Assembly: GCA_937926145.1 (NCBI GenBank)
Contig: CALANW010000114.1
Coordinates: 1 to 22,514, forward strand
Reading direction: 5' to 3'
Source: an uncultured Ruminococcus sp.
GTDB taxonomy: Bacteria; Bacillota; Clostridia; Oscillospirales; Ruminococcaceae
Length of the DNA: 22,514 bases
In this document: one piece after another, positions 1-8,169 of the stretch
How positions within the stretch are numbered: position 1 is the first letter of the stretch
How the letters are laid out: each line of letters begins with the position of its first letter
The notes under the pieces: model-generated
Databases searched by the model: none
Told to the model about the DNA's origin: nothing
Seen by the model: only the letters and a program-made list of their open reading frames with translations
Program-made: the position numbers and the translations under genes

Positions 1-59
1 CATTTTGACTGGTTTACTTGTTTATATTATACAATTTTCTTTTTGCTTGACTGGTCTTT

Positions 60-346
60 TTTTGTTGGTTTATAAGCTTCACAGAGTGACCTCTATGGGG
101 CAGAGCCACCTTGTCGCTTCCGCAGAAGCGAAACGCTCTAAACAAACAGCTAAAGGCATTGCCGCAATAGCATAATCACTATCAAATCAAAAAGGCGCAA
201 TTCACACCCCAAAAGGCGAAACAGAACATGAGAAATCAGTTCCGTAAACCTAAAAAAGTGAATTGCGCCATTCTGTTTTCCCCAAAAACTATTCTCGGAG
301 CGAATTGCGCAGAGCGAAGCGATTAGCATTTCACTCCGACACAATA
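60..346. repeat. Intergenic repeat, copy A (structured element)
   Basis: No gene is credible here. The stretch is a copy of a repeat also found twice at 8580-9200. Its core is a perfect 12-bp inverted repeat, GGCGCAATTCAC at 194-205 and GTGAATTGCGCC at 258-269. It is preceded by a block (about 150-193) matching 8656-8699 and followed by a block (270-340) matching 8776-8850. Near 296-339 a second imperfect hairpin joins CGGAGCGAATTGC to GCATTTCACTCCG. The left limit is uncertain; similarity fades around 60-80. The extreme left (1-59) contains TTGACTGGT twice (5-13 and 47-55) and nothing else I can name. Confidence 0.75.
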
Positions 347-430
347 TTAATAGTTAATAGTTAATAGTTAATAGTTAATAGTTAATAGTTAATAGTTAAT
401 AGTTAATAGTGAACAGTGAACAGCTGACAG
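347..430. repeat. Heptamer tandem array (TTAATAG)9 plus degenerate units
   Basis: Nine perfect head-to-tail copies of the 7-bp unit TTAATAG run from 347 to 409, followed by two TGAACAG units and one CTGACAG unit. The array ends the copy A repeat, just as other 7-bp arrays end the other intergenic elements of this window. Its unit differs in sequence from the AATTCGG-type units but keeps the same period. Confidence 0.9.
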
Positions 431-451
431 TAATTTTGTGCATATAAAAAA

Positions 452-486
452 TTTCGCCGCAAGTCCCAAACAGACCTGCGGCGAAA
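452..486 (-). terminator. Intrinsic terminator of the aldose epimerase gene
   Basis: Read on the minus strand, TTTCGCCGCA (486-477) pairs with TGCGGCGAAA (461-452). The stem continues inward through AGGTC/GACTT with one G-U pair, giving about 15 bp around a short loop, and is followed at once by a run of six T. It lies 13 bases past the epimerase stop codon. Confidence 0.9.
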
Positions 487-499
487 ACTTTTGTAAAAT

Positions 500-1510
500 T
501 TACTTAGTGAAGAATCGCTGCGAAACAGTGTAGCTTTCCTTTGGTTCAAGCTCAAAGTAACCAGTCTTTTCAAATGGAAGGTCAAGGTTAGCCGCGTTGA
601 CCTGCGCAGTCATAGGCTCGGGGCAGAAATAACCCTTGAATCCTTCGTGATTCCATACGATCCAGAACTTGTATTCATCATCAACTTCGTAGCAAAGACG
701 CTTGCCGCTTGCCTTGTCCGTCATTACACAGCCGTAGAAATCCTCACCGTCAAGCTTTATCGTGCCTGCGGTGTACATATCGTTGCAGATGTCCGTGAGA
801 ACGGGGCATTTTGTGCCGTTCACATATTCAAGGTCATAGTCGGTGAGCGCAAGCTGTCTGCCGTTCGGGAGCCAGCGCTTCTTGTTGAACTGAAGCTTCT
901 TAACTGCGGGAACCTGAAGCGTGATGTCCTCCTGCTTTGCACCGTCAACGAACGGAGCGTTGATAGTCGTGTGCGTTGCAATGGAAACAGGCATCATGAC
1001 CTTGGAGCAGTTTTTCAGCGTGATAGTGTGCGTAAGTCCCTTTGCTGAAAGGTCGATAGTAATTTCAGCCGTGAACTTGACGGGGAAGCAGTTGAAGAAA
1101 TAATCGCTCTCATCGTATTTGTATGTTGTAGTAACGAATGCGTGATTTTCGTCCGCACCCATTTCCTTAACCTTGTGAGCGCGCTTGTGAAGAAAACCGT
1201 GAAGATGATTCTTGAAGCGTGTTTCATTCTCGGGGAGATAGTAAACGTTGTCCGAAGTGCGGAGAACACCCCTGTCATGACGGTTCGGAAGATAAAGCGT
1301 TGGAAGTCCCCAAATTTCGGGCGACTGCATAAATTCGGCAATGGTCATATCGTCCGAGTAACGGAAAATTTCCATTCCCTTGTCCTCATCACGGAAACGC
1401 ATAACATTTGAACCGAGCGTAGGCATAACGAAAGCGTGATAACCGCCGAACCAAAGCTCAACAGCGTCCACACCCTTGAATTTAGTCATTTCAGCACTGC
1501 TTTTTGACAT
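500..1510 (-). CDS. Aldose 1-epimerase family protein (galactose mutarotase-like)
   Basis: Predicted 336-residue cytosolic protein of the aldose epimerase beta-sandwich family, which interconverts alpha and beta anomers of sugars or sugar phosphates. Visible family marks are LPNR near residue 74-77, the NHLHG motif with His104 (first catalytic-type histidine), His180 in ATHTT, and Glu298 in CPEP, the expected position of the catalytic base. Length fits the family. The ATG at 1510 is preceded by AAAGGA at a good distance. It is the last gene of a probable sirtuin-nadC-radical SAM-epimerase transcript, 63 bp after the radical SAM gene, and ends at a strong terminator. The exact sugar substrate cannot be told; no galactose genes are nearby. 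Confidence 0.88.
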   Translation of the reverse strand: MSKSSAEMTKFKGVDAVELWFGGYHAFVMPTLGSNVMRFRDEDKGMEIFRYSDDMTIAEFMQSPEIWGLPTLYLPNRHDRGVLRTSDNVYYLPENETRFKNHLHGFLHKRAHKVKEMGADENHAFVTTTYKYDESDYFFNCFPVKFTAEITIDLSAKGLTHTITLKNCSKVMMPVSIATHTTINAPFVDGAKQEDITLQVPAVKKLQFNKKRWLPNGRQLALTDYDLEYVNGTKCPVLTDICNDMYTAGTIKLDGEDFYGCVMTDKASGKRLCYEVDDEYKFWIVWNHEGFKGYFCPEPMTAQVNAANLDLPFEKTGYFELEPKESYTVSQRFFTK

Positions 1511-1573
1511 TTATATCATTCCTTTATAAAAATTATTTTTATTGGGCAAGTAAAGGCGCGAATCAATCCCTGC

Positions 1574-2185
1574 TTATGATTCGTATTCGCGTACACGAAG
1601 CGGTATGCCAATGCTCATCGCGAGCGCCTTTGCACGGCTTATATCCTCGGGAGGGATAACGTCAACGACCGTGAAAACCACCTGCGGAAGATATGCTTTG
1701 CAGTCAGCCGCAAACGCAAGCATCGCATCAAAAGCATCGTCCCACTTAGGACGGGTGACTTCATTGTATTTTTCTTTACAGTAGGAGTTGAGCGAGATCG
1801 AAACAATGTCCACAGCGCCCTGCAAAAGCTTCGCCGTAGGAACACCGTGTATCTTGTCGCCAAGCCCGTTCGTGTTGAGACGAACAGTAACGTCACCGTA
1901 ATTCGCCTTGACGAATTCGCCGACAGCAATTACCTCGTTCACCCTCTCCATAGGCTCGCCGTAGCCGCAAAAAACAACTTCCCTGTACTTCGACATATCG
2001 ACCTTGGAGAAAGCCTCTTTTACCTCGTCAAGTGAGGGCTCGTGTTCAAGCCATAAGCTGTCACTGCCGTAAGCTCCGTCACCGTTGTGGCGAATACAGA
2101 ATGTGCAGTTGCAAGGGCATTTGTTTGTAAGATTGATGTAAAGCTTTCCGCCGACATCATAAAGTATAGTCATTCTTTTTTTCAT
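1574..2185 (-). CDS. Radical SAM protein, TatD-associated type
   Basis: A 203-residue radical SAM protein. The [4Fe-4S]-binding CxxxCxxC is Cys23, Cys27 and Cys30 (CPCNCTFC), followed by RHNGDGAYG and the downstream VVFCGYGEPM segment, the usual GGE-like SAM-binding strand. Size and sequence resemble the small radical SAM family found fused to or beside TatD nucleases; its substrate is unknown. No TatD gene is in this window; instead the gene lies 18 bp after nadC and 63 bp before the epimerase. The ATG at 2185 is preferred over the internal ATG four codons later because AAGG sits at a suitable distance before it. Assignment to radical SAM is firm; the TatD-linked subfamily is from memory of the family. 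Confidence 0.85.
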   Translation of the reverse strand: MKKRMTILYDVGGKLYINLTNKCPCNCTFCIRHNGDGAYGSDSLWLEHEPSLDEVKEAFSKVDMSKYREVVFCGYGEPMERVNEVIAVGEFVKANYGDVTVRLNTNGLGDKIHGVPTAKLLQGAVDIVSISLNSYCKEKYNEVTRPKWDDAFDAMLAFAADCKAYLPQVVFTVVDVIPPEDISRAKALAMSIGIPLRVREYES

Positions 2186-2203
2186 TTTAAAGCCTTATTT
2201 CAA

Positions 2204-3046
2204 TTATTTTTTATCAATTTTGAGCGAAATATCGAACGCCTTTACCGAGTGTGTGAGCGCACCGACCGATACAATGTCAACACCCGTAGCCGCAACCTCA
2301 GCCATGTTGTCAAGCGTAACATTTCCCGAAGCTTCAAGTACAGCCTTGCCGTTCGCAATTTCAACGCACTTCTTCATCTGCTCGCAAGTCATATTGTCGA
2401 GCATGATAACATCTGCATTACAGGAAAGAGCCTCGCGAAGCTCCTCTTCATTTCGTACCTCAACTTCGATTTTTATCATGTGACCCATCTTGCTGCGAAG
2501 CGCCTCAACAGCCTTTGTGATGCTGCCGTAAGCGTCAATGTGATTGTCCTTGAGCATTGCGCCGTCGGAGAGATTGTAGCGGTGGTTCTTGCCGCCGCCG
2601 ACCGTTACAGCGTACTTTTCGATTGCACGAAGTCCGGGGAGAGTCTTTCTCGTTTCCGTAACGTGCGCACGAGTACCCTTGCAGCATTCAGCGTATTTCG
2701 CAGTTTCGGTAGCAATTCCCGACATATGCTGCAAAATGTTGAGCGAAGTTCTCTCAGCTTTGAGTATAGCCTTGGTCTTGCCCGTCACAACAGCGATAAC
2801 ATCGCCCTTTTCGACCTTGCCGCCGTCCTTGATGTTGATCTGAACTTTAACGTCCTTGTCAAGCATCTCAAAAACACGAACAGCAATGTCAATGCCGCAG
2901 AGGATACCGCTTGCCTTTGCAACGAAACGTGCGGTCGAAACATCATCATCGTCAAGAAGATAGTCGGTCGCAGCGTCAACATAGTTGATGTCCTCGCGAA
3001 GCGCACGTTCGATTATCTCATCTGTAATAAACTGTGGTAAATTCAT
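2204..3046 (-). CDS. nadC: Nicotinate-nucleotide pyrophosphorylase (carboxylating)
   Basis: NadC (quinolinate phosphoribosyltransferase), 280 residues, converts quinolinate and PRPP to nicotinate mononucleotide, CO2 and pyrophosphate in de novo NAD synthesis. The conserved blocks are all present in order: ERTSLN (98-103), ETRKT with Arg133 and Lys134, the GGGKNHRYNLSDG loop (150-162), Lys166 in LKDNH, EVEV (194-197), MLDNM with Asp217, and the C-terminal EASGNV and SVGALTHS blocks. AAGGAG lies 10 bases before the ATG at 3046. It follows the sirtuin gene by 111 bp and precedes the radical SAM gene by 18 bp. nadA and nadB are not in the window. Confidence 0.97.
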   Translation of the reverse strand: MNLPQFITDEIIERALREDINYVDAATDYLLDDDDVSTARFVAKASGILCGIDIAVRVFEMLDKDVKVQINIKDGGKVEKGDVIAVVTGKTKAILKAERTSLNILQHMSGIATETAKYAECCKGTRAHVTETRKTLPGLRAIEKYAVTVGGGKNHRYNLSDGAMLKDNHIDAYGSITKAVEALRSKMGHMIKIEVEVRNEEELREALSCNADVIMLDNMTCEQMKKCVEIANGKAVLEASGNVTLDNMAEVAATGVDIVSVGALTHSVKAFDISLKIDKK

Positions 3047-3157
3047 TTTATATAAACTCCTTATATGGTTTTTCAGTCAAATCATATCGGTAAAAAAGAC
3101 TGATCTTGGCGCAAAAGCACAATGTATCATCGTAATACGAACGATCTTTTCACCGTA

Positions 3158-3886
3158 TCAAAGCTCGTCAACAACGCTGAAAGCCTTGCAAATGCTGTCT
3201 TGGATAAGCAGATCGGCAGCACTGTCCTTAGGCGTGGGCGTTTTGTTTATGAGAACGAGCCTGTTTCCCTTGTAGTAGTCGATAAGTCCGCTCGCAGGAT
3301 ATACCGTCAGCGATGTTCCGCCGATGATAAGCATATCCGCCTCGGAAATAGCCTTTATCGCACCATTCACCGTATCCTGATTCAAGCCCTCTTCATAAAG
3401 CACAACATCAGGCTTTACCAGACCGCCGCACTTTAAGCAGGGCGGAGGACCGTCAACGCTTTTTATGTATTCCGCCGTGTGATTTGCTCCGCATCGCAGA
3501 CAATAGTTGCGGTGGATAGAGCCATGAAGCTCATAAACCACCTTGCTGCCTGCCGCATAGTGCAAACCGTCAATGTTCTGCGTCACAACAGCCGTCAGCT
3601 TGCCCATTTGTTCAAGCTTTGCGAGCGCGTAGTGCGCAGAATTCGGCTTCGCATCAAGACAAAGCATCTTTTCACGGTAAAATTCGTAAAAATCCGCAAG
3701 ATGATTCACATAAAACGACCTGCTTAATATCGTTTCCGGCGGATATTTGTATTTTTGGTTGTAAAGACCGTCAACGCTGCGGAAATCGGGGATACCGCTC
3801 TCGGTAGAAACGCCCGCACCGCCGAAGAAAACTATCTTGTCAGCCTCGATTATCCATTGCTTGAACTGCTCCAGTTTTTCGTCCAT
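3158..3886 (-). CDS. cobB: NAD-dependent protein deacylase (sirtuin)
   Basis: A 242-residue Sir2-family enzyme that removes acyl groups from lysines using NAD+, releasing nicotinamide and O-acyl-ADP-ribose. Seen: GAGVSTESGIPDFRS (24-37, NAD-binding loop), TQNIDGLH (102-109), catalytic His121 in ELHGS, a zinc ribbon Cys129-x2-Cys132 and Cys150-x2-Cys153, and GGTSLTVYPA (189-198). No SIRT5-type Tyr/Arg specificity pair is evident, and overall sequence is closest to simple bacterial deacetylases such as that of Thermotoga. AGAGGA precedes the ATG at 3886. It heads a probable operon with nadC, so NAD synthesis and NAD use are side by side. Its 5' flank abuts a heptamer-bounded element. Confidence 0.95.
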   Translation of the reverse strand: MDEKLEQFKQWIIEADKIVFFGGAGVSTESGIPDFRSVDGLYNQKYKYPPETILSRSFYVNHLADFYEFYREKMLCLDAKPNSAHYALAKLEQMGKLTAVVTQNIDGLHYAAGSKVVYELHGSIHRNYCLRCGANHTAEYIKSVDGPPPCLKCGGLVKPDVVLYEEGLNQDTVNGAIKAISEADMLIIGGTSLTVYPASGLIDYYKGNRLVLINKTPTPKDSAADLLIQDSICKAFSVVDEL

Positions 3887-3931
3887 AAGATCCTCTTTTC
3901 ATACTTGAATCGTATAAAGACAGGGGATAAT

Positions 3932-4133
<202 letters not shown>

Positions 4134-4149
<16 letters not shown>

Positions 4150-4631
4150 ATTTTAAGGTATGTGCAAAACCTGAACTTTACTCCGTCGTGTTCGTGTTCG
4201 TCCGAACATTCGGCAAGCTTCCATTCGGGGAGCTTGTCAAGATCGGGGAAGAAAACCTCCGCACCTGCGTGAGCATCTATCTTCGTGATAAGTACCTTCT
4301 GACAGTAGGGGAGAAGCTGACGGTATATCTCACCGCCGCCGCATACAAAAAACTCGTCCTCACCCTCGGCAAGCTTTACAGCCTCATCTACGCTGTGAAC
4401 GACCTCAACACCCTCGGGAGCAAAGCTTTCATCTCTCGATAAAACAATGTTCCGTCTGTCCTTGAAAGGCTTTCCGTTCGGCAGTGATTCAAGCGTCTTT
4501 CTGCCCATTATAACAGCGTGGTGAAGCGTCGTGCTTCGAAAAAATTTCATATCCTCGGGAATGTGAAAAAGCAGATCGCCGTTCTTGCCAATGCCATAAT
4601 CAGCATCAGCGTCAACTATCGCAGTAAGCAT
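4134..4631 (-). CDS. folA: Dihydrofolate reductase
   Basis: A 165-residue DHFR that reduces dihydrofolate to tetrahydrofolate with NADPH, recycling the dihydrofolate produced by the adjacent thymidylate synthase. Seen: the N-terminal AIVDADADYGIGKNGDL segment (Met20-loop region), IPED with Glu26 at the catalytic acid position, IMGRKTLESLP (41-51, NADPH/folate loop), NIVLSRD, and VCGGGEIYRQLLP (the GG cis-peptide site). The start is 12 bp after the thyA stop, so the two are co-transcribed. The last four codons (Asn-Ser-Glu-Leu) and the TGA stop lie inside the repeat array of element E1, so the native C-terminus has probably been replaced by repeat-derived residues. Confidence 0.95.
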
Positions 4632-4643
4632 CTTCCTGCCCCC

Positions 4644-5474
4644 TTATATCGCAACTTCTATCTTGAAGTCACTGTCGTGATATCTGTAACCCTCCAGCGA
4701 GAAGCTGTCGGGCGTGAATTTGTAAAAATCATCAATGCTCTTGTCAATGATAAATTTCGGAGCATCGTAAGGCTCGTTTTTGATAATTTCCTTTATAATA
4801 GGAACGTGCCTGTCGTAAATGTGAGCATTCGCAATAACATGAACAAGCTCGCCGACTTCCAAGCCGCATACCTGCGCAAACATGTGAACAAGCACAGCAT
4901 ACTGACAAATGTTCCAGTTGTTCGCCGTGAGCATATCCTGCGAGCGCTGATTGAGCAATGCATTGAGCTTTCCGCCCGAAACGTTGAACGTCATACTGTA
5001 AGCGCAAGGGTAAAGTCCCATTTCCGAAAGATCGTGATGATTGTAAAGATTCGTGATGATGCGCCTGCTCGACGGATTGTGCTTCAAATCGTAAAGTACA
5101 CGGTCGACTTGGTCAAAATCTCCCTCGGGATAGTGATGCTTCACTCCAAGCTGATAACCGTAAGCCTTGCCGATCGAACCGTTTTCGTCAGCCCAGCTGT
5201 CCCATATATGCGCACCGAGATCGGCAATGTTGTTCGACTTTTTCTGCCATATCCAAAGCAACTCCTTGACCGCGGTTTTGAGATAAGTGCGGCGCAAAGT
5301 GATGATAGGGAACTCCTTTGAAAGATCGTAGCGGTTCACAACGCAGAAACGGCTTATCGTGTGCGCAGGAGTGCCATCAGCCCACTTTGGGCGAACGTCC
5401 ATTTCCGTGTCCCACATTCCGTTTTCGAGTATATCCTTAACATTATCAATAAAAGTTTGATCTGCAAAACTCAT
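4644..5474 (-). CDS. thyA: Thymidylate synthase
   Basis: ThyA, 276 residues, methylates dUMP to dTMP using methylene-tetrahydrofolate and yields dihydrofolate. Sequence resembles the Bacillus subtilis ThyA / phage phi3T type rather than E. coli ThyA: DVRPKWADGTPAHT near residue 26, ELLWIWQKKSN (71-81), HIWDSWADENGSIGKAYG, catalytic Cys157 in LYPCAYS, QRSQDML (176-182) and NAHIYDRHV. AAGGAA is well placed before the ATG at 5474 and a consensus promoter lies 38 bp upstream. It is the first gene of a thyA-folA pair, a functionally coupled arrangement. Confidence 0.97.
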   Translation of the reverse strand: MSFADQTFIDNVKDILENGMWDTEMDVRPKWADGTPAHTISRFCVVNRYDLSKEFPIITLRRTYLKTAVKELLWIWQKKSNNIADLGAHIWDSWADENGSIGKAYGYQLGVKHHYPEGDFDQVDRVLYDLKHNPSSRRIITNLYNHHDLSEMGLYPCAYSMTFNVSGGKLNALLNQRSQDMLTANNWNICQYAVLVHMFAQVCGLEVGELVHVIANAHIYDRHVPIIKEIIKNEPYDAPKFIIDKSIDDFYKFTPDSFSLEGYRYHDSDFKIEVAI

Positions 5475-5511
5475 TTTGTAATAATTCCTTCAATAAAAAT
5501 ACTTATAATCT

Positions 5512-5540
5512 ATTATAACACGCTGCAGCATAAAAATCAA
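5512..5540 (-). promoter_or_regulatory. Promoter of thyA-folA
   Basis: On the minus strand TTGATT (5540-5535) and TATAAT (5517-5512) are separated by exactly 17 bp and point at thyA. No operator is evident. Confidence 0.8.
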
Positions 5541-5561
5541 TAGCCAAAAGAGGGATTTTTT

Positions 5562-5924
5562 TAATTCGGAATTCGGAATGTGGAATTCGGAATTATTTTT
5601 GCTCCGCAAATTCACAGCAAAACCCATTTTCGTAGTGGCGGATTCTATATCCGCCCGTTTCGGTAACGAATTGCTGTATATTGAACGAATATTAATGTAG
5701 GGAACGGTCGCACGTCTTGTGCCGCAAGGAGCTTTTTTCTCTGAATGAAAAAAGAGCTGTTTTGTTTGCAAAATTATTTATATGCTAAAAATTTCTGACG
5801 CAATTTGGAACGAAAAAATGCCTAAAATACAAGGTTTGCAACGGGCGAGTAAAGAATCCGTCCCTACGATTTTCATTACAAACTAACGGAATATAAATAA
5901 TTCCGAATTCCGCATTCCGAATTA
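5562..5924. repeat. Heptamer-bounded intergenic element E2
   Basis: A 363-bp element filling the gap between thyA and the RepA gene. The left end reads TAATTCG, GAATTCG, GAATGTG, GAATTCG, GAATTAT (5562-5596). The right end is the inverted equivalent, TAATTCG, GAATGCG, GAATTCG, GAATTAT read on the minus strand (5924-5897). Inside are a perfect hairpin GGCGGAT/ATCCGCC (about 5637-5654), a U-rich imperfect hairpin AGCTTTTTTC/GAAAAAAGAGCT (about 5730-5760) and no credible gene. The outermost TAA of the right array is the stop codon of the RepA gene. Confidence 0.8.
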
Positions 5925-6779
5925 CCCCAAATTCTTCCACCCAACCTCATTCCTGCTCATGACCGTGAAAGTCGAACCGTAAAGCGCTGTCGCAATGTAA
6001 GCGTCAATGCGGTGAATGTCCGATTCCGTCTGCGAAAGCGCATCAAGTACCATGCAAATGTTCTCCGATGTAAGCTTGCGGAAACGTTCCGCCGCAGTTT
6101 CCGCAGGAACGACCTTGCCCTCAAAAGTCACCCTCCTGCGCAGAGCAATCACCTCCGCAATGATGTCCCGAATTTCCTCCAAAGAGCCTGCCGACAGCGG
6201 ATAACGTGATTTCAGCATATCAAGCTCCAGAACCCCGTCTAAATGCACCTTTAAATTTGTGCTGTCTGAAATTCCCGTCACATCATTCACGCCCGTCTGA
6301 TTCGGATAGGTCTTGATATTTTCAAGCTGACTATTTTCGTTCTGATTATGATAAGTCTTGATAGAAGCGCTTTCGCCGACAGCCTGAACCTCGCTTTTGC
6401 CTGCACTTGAAGCCGCATTTTCCGCCGATTGAATACCGCCGTTCACACCCTCAAAAGAGCCGCCCTCACGCTCCGATATCTCGTTCACATATATCAAAGT
6501 CGGACGCGCGAGATACTGCTTTTTCTGCTCGATCAAACCAGCCGCTTCAAGCTCCGAGTAAACACGCGCCGCCTTATCCTTGCCGAAGCCGAGCACCCGA
6601 CACGCTTCATCTCGGGTAAAAATTATGTAGACCCTGCCGCGTTCATCACACCAGCCGTTCATCTCGGAAAGCTTCACTCGGTCAAGCATAAGCGCGTATA
6701 AAAGCTTGCCGTCACTCGATATCACACTGTATTTTTCGGAAAAGATACCCTGCGGAAGCTTGTAGAATTGTCCCTCCAT
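5922..6779 (-). CDS. Replication initiator protein A (RepA_N family)
   Basis: A 285-residue protein whose N-terminus (about 1-100: FYKLPQGIF, LLYALMLDR, VYIIFTRDEAC, GFGKDKAARVYSELEAAGLI) matches the RepA_N replication initiator domain, a winged-helix DNA-binding fold of low-GC Gram-positive plasmids. A polar linker (about 105-185) carries a short repeat, IKTYHNQ and IKTYPNQ. The C-terminal block (about 190-285, LDMLKSRYPLS, RKLTSENICMVLDALS, IDAYIATALYGS) is the tail common in these initiators. AAAGGGG lies 7 bases before the ATG. No partition, relaxase or recombinase gene is beside it, so it may be a plasmid or integrative-element remnant, or a domesticated chromosomal relative. The TAA stop is the first three bases of the flanking repeat array. 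Confidence 0.85.
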   Translation of the reverse strand: MEGQFYKLPQGIFSEKYSVISSDGKLLYALMLDRVKLSEMNGWCDERGRVYIIFTRDEACRVLGFGKDKAARVYSELEAAGLIEQKKQYLARPTLIYVNEISEREGGSFEGVNGGIQSAENAASSAGKSEVQAVGESASIKTYHNQNENSQLENIKTYPNQTGVNDVTGISDSTNLKVHLDGVLELDMLKSRYPLSAGSLEEIRDIIAEVIALRRRVTFEGKVVPAETAAERFRKLTSENICMVLDALSQTESDIHRIDAYIATALYGSTFTVMSRNEVGWKNLG

Positions 6780-6928
6780 TTTATAACCCCTTTTATGTTT
6801 TTTTCTTAATTTTACTACGGACGTGGACTAACATACAATCACATATTTATTGTGCAATTTAGACAAGATCATTTATAAATGCCGTTGCGGAAAATCATAC
6901 TCCGCAAAAATTACGCATTAAAAAACCG

Positions 6929-6957
6929 TTGACTTTTTGCGAGAAAAATTGTATAAT
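6929..6957 (+). promoter_or_regulatory. Promoter of the DUF4317-thioredoxin pair
   Basis: TTGACT (6929-6934) and TATAAT (6952-6957) with a 17-bp spacer, 43 bp before the ATG at 7001. The 221-bp gap to the divergent RepA gene shows no other clear feature; for RepA a weak TTGCAC/TATGTT pair can be drawn on the minus strand. Confidence 0.88.
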
Positions 6958-7000
6958 TAAGCTGATAAAATTACACTATATAAGTAAAGGTGGTCAAAAA

Positions 7001-8143
7001 ATGAACAAAAAAGAGCTTGCTGAAATAAAGAAAAATTTCGGCGAACACAGCGGCTTTTTCACACTTAACCGTGTGCTTACCGCTTACATAGATACGCAGA
7101 AAAACGTCCGCTGTCAGACGAACGAGCTTTACTCCCTCACTCCCGAGGAGATCGGCGCAGTGCTTATGGAGTCGCTCTCAAAGGTGTTCAAGGGCAGCCT
7201 CGGCAAAGGTCTGCTCGAGTATCCTTTTCCCCGTGAGCAGTATGACGAGGGCGGTTCGCAGAGAGTTTTGTGGGAGGCTGTCAAGACAAAGCTTGCCGAT
7301 GAAACAGCCTGCGCAGCACTTCTGGAAAAAATTATAAATAATCTTGCTTATGAGCCTGCATATACTATTATTATCGGACACTGCTCCTACAGCATAATGT
7401 CGCGTGACAGGAACGACGACGACCTCGGAACGGCTGCCGATGAGTACAATTTCATCGTCTGTGCGGTTTGTCCTGCCGTTACAAATGACGATGGACTTAT
7501 GTTTGACGGCGACTCAAATTCTATCTCGAAGAAGTCAAACACAGAGCTTGTTATAGCAAGAGAGCCTACAGACGGATTTTTCTATCCCGTTTTCAGCGAC
7601 AGAGCGCCCGATGTCAACAGCGTTATGTACTTCACCAAAACGCCGAGAAAGCCTAACGTTTCGTTCGTCAATGATGTCCTCGGCTGCGAGTTCAGAATGA
7701 GCGCAAACGGCGAGAAGAAAACGTTCCAGCAGGTTATGCACGATGTCTGCGGTGATGAACTTAACTACACCGTCATCACGCAGGTAAACGAAAAGCTTCG
7801 TGAGTTTGTTCAGGAGGCAAAAAACGATACCGAGCTGCCCGTTGTTGACGGAAACAGGCTTTACAATATCCTCTCCGATTCGGGCGTGAGCGATGAAAAG
7901 CTGGAGGGACTGAAAACTATCTTTGAGAACAAGGTCAGCGGCGGCGCACTCACCGCAACGAACCTTGTCGAGCCGAAAACAAAGCTTTCCACCCCCGAGA
8001 TAACTGTCAGCATCAGCAAAGATGCCACCGACAAGGTAAGAACCACGACAATGGACGGCAGACGATGCCTTATCATCGACCTTGACGACCCCGCGATCGA
8101 GATAAACGGTCTTGCAACACGCATAAAAGGCAATTCTATATAA
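7001..8143 (+). CDS. DUF4317 family protein
   Basis: Predicted 380-residue soluble protein of the DUF4317 family, widespread in Clostridia and without known function. The N-terminus (MNKKELAEIKKNF) and the following residues, including the FKGSLGKGLLEYPF segment, are typical. No catalytic motif, signal peptide or membrane segment is visible. The reading frame is open back to 6929, but the true start is the ATG at 7001: AAAGGTGG lies just upstream and the promoter -10 box is inside the longer frame. It is followed after 26 bp by thioredoxin, and the two are likely co-transcribed. Confidence 0.85.
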   Translation: MNKKELAEIKKNFGEHSGFFTLNRVLTAYIDTQKNVRCQTNELYSLTPEEIGAVLMESLSKVFKGSLGKGLLEYPFPREQYDEGGSQRVLWEAVKTKLADETACAALLEKIINNLAYEPAYTIIIGHCSYSIMSRDRNDDDLGTAADEYNFIVCAVCPAVTNDDGLMFDGDSNSISKKSNTELVIAREPTDGFFYPVFSDRAPDVNSVMYFTKTPRKPNVSFVNDVLGCEFRMSANGEKKTFQQVMHDVCGDELNYTVITQVNEKLREFVQEAKNDTELPVVDGNRLYNILSDSGVSDEKLEGLKTIFENKVSGGALTATNLVEPKTKLSTPEITVSISKDATDKVRTTTMDGRRCLIIDLDDPAIEINGLATRIKGNSI

Positions 8144-8169
8144 AATCTATCTAAAAAGGAATGATAAAT

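Noticed and set aside
5..55. Promoter with flanking operators (TTGACTGGT twice) for a gene beyond the left edge
   Set aside because: A minus-strand TATAAT exists at 31-26 but no -35 box is at the right distance, and the target gene is outside the window.
347..410. A possible CRISPR array
   Set aside because: The units are 7 bp with no spacers, so this is a simple tandem repeat.
2087..3040. A 317-codon plus-strand frame opposite nadC
   Set aside because: It lies entirely antisense to nadC and part of the radical SAM gene, whose conserved motifs are unmistakable, and it has no family features.
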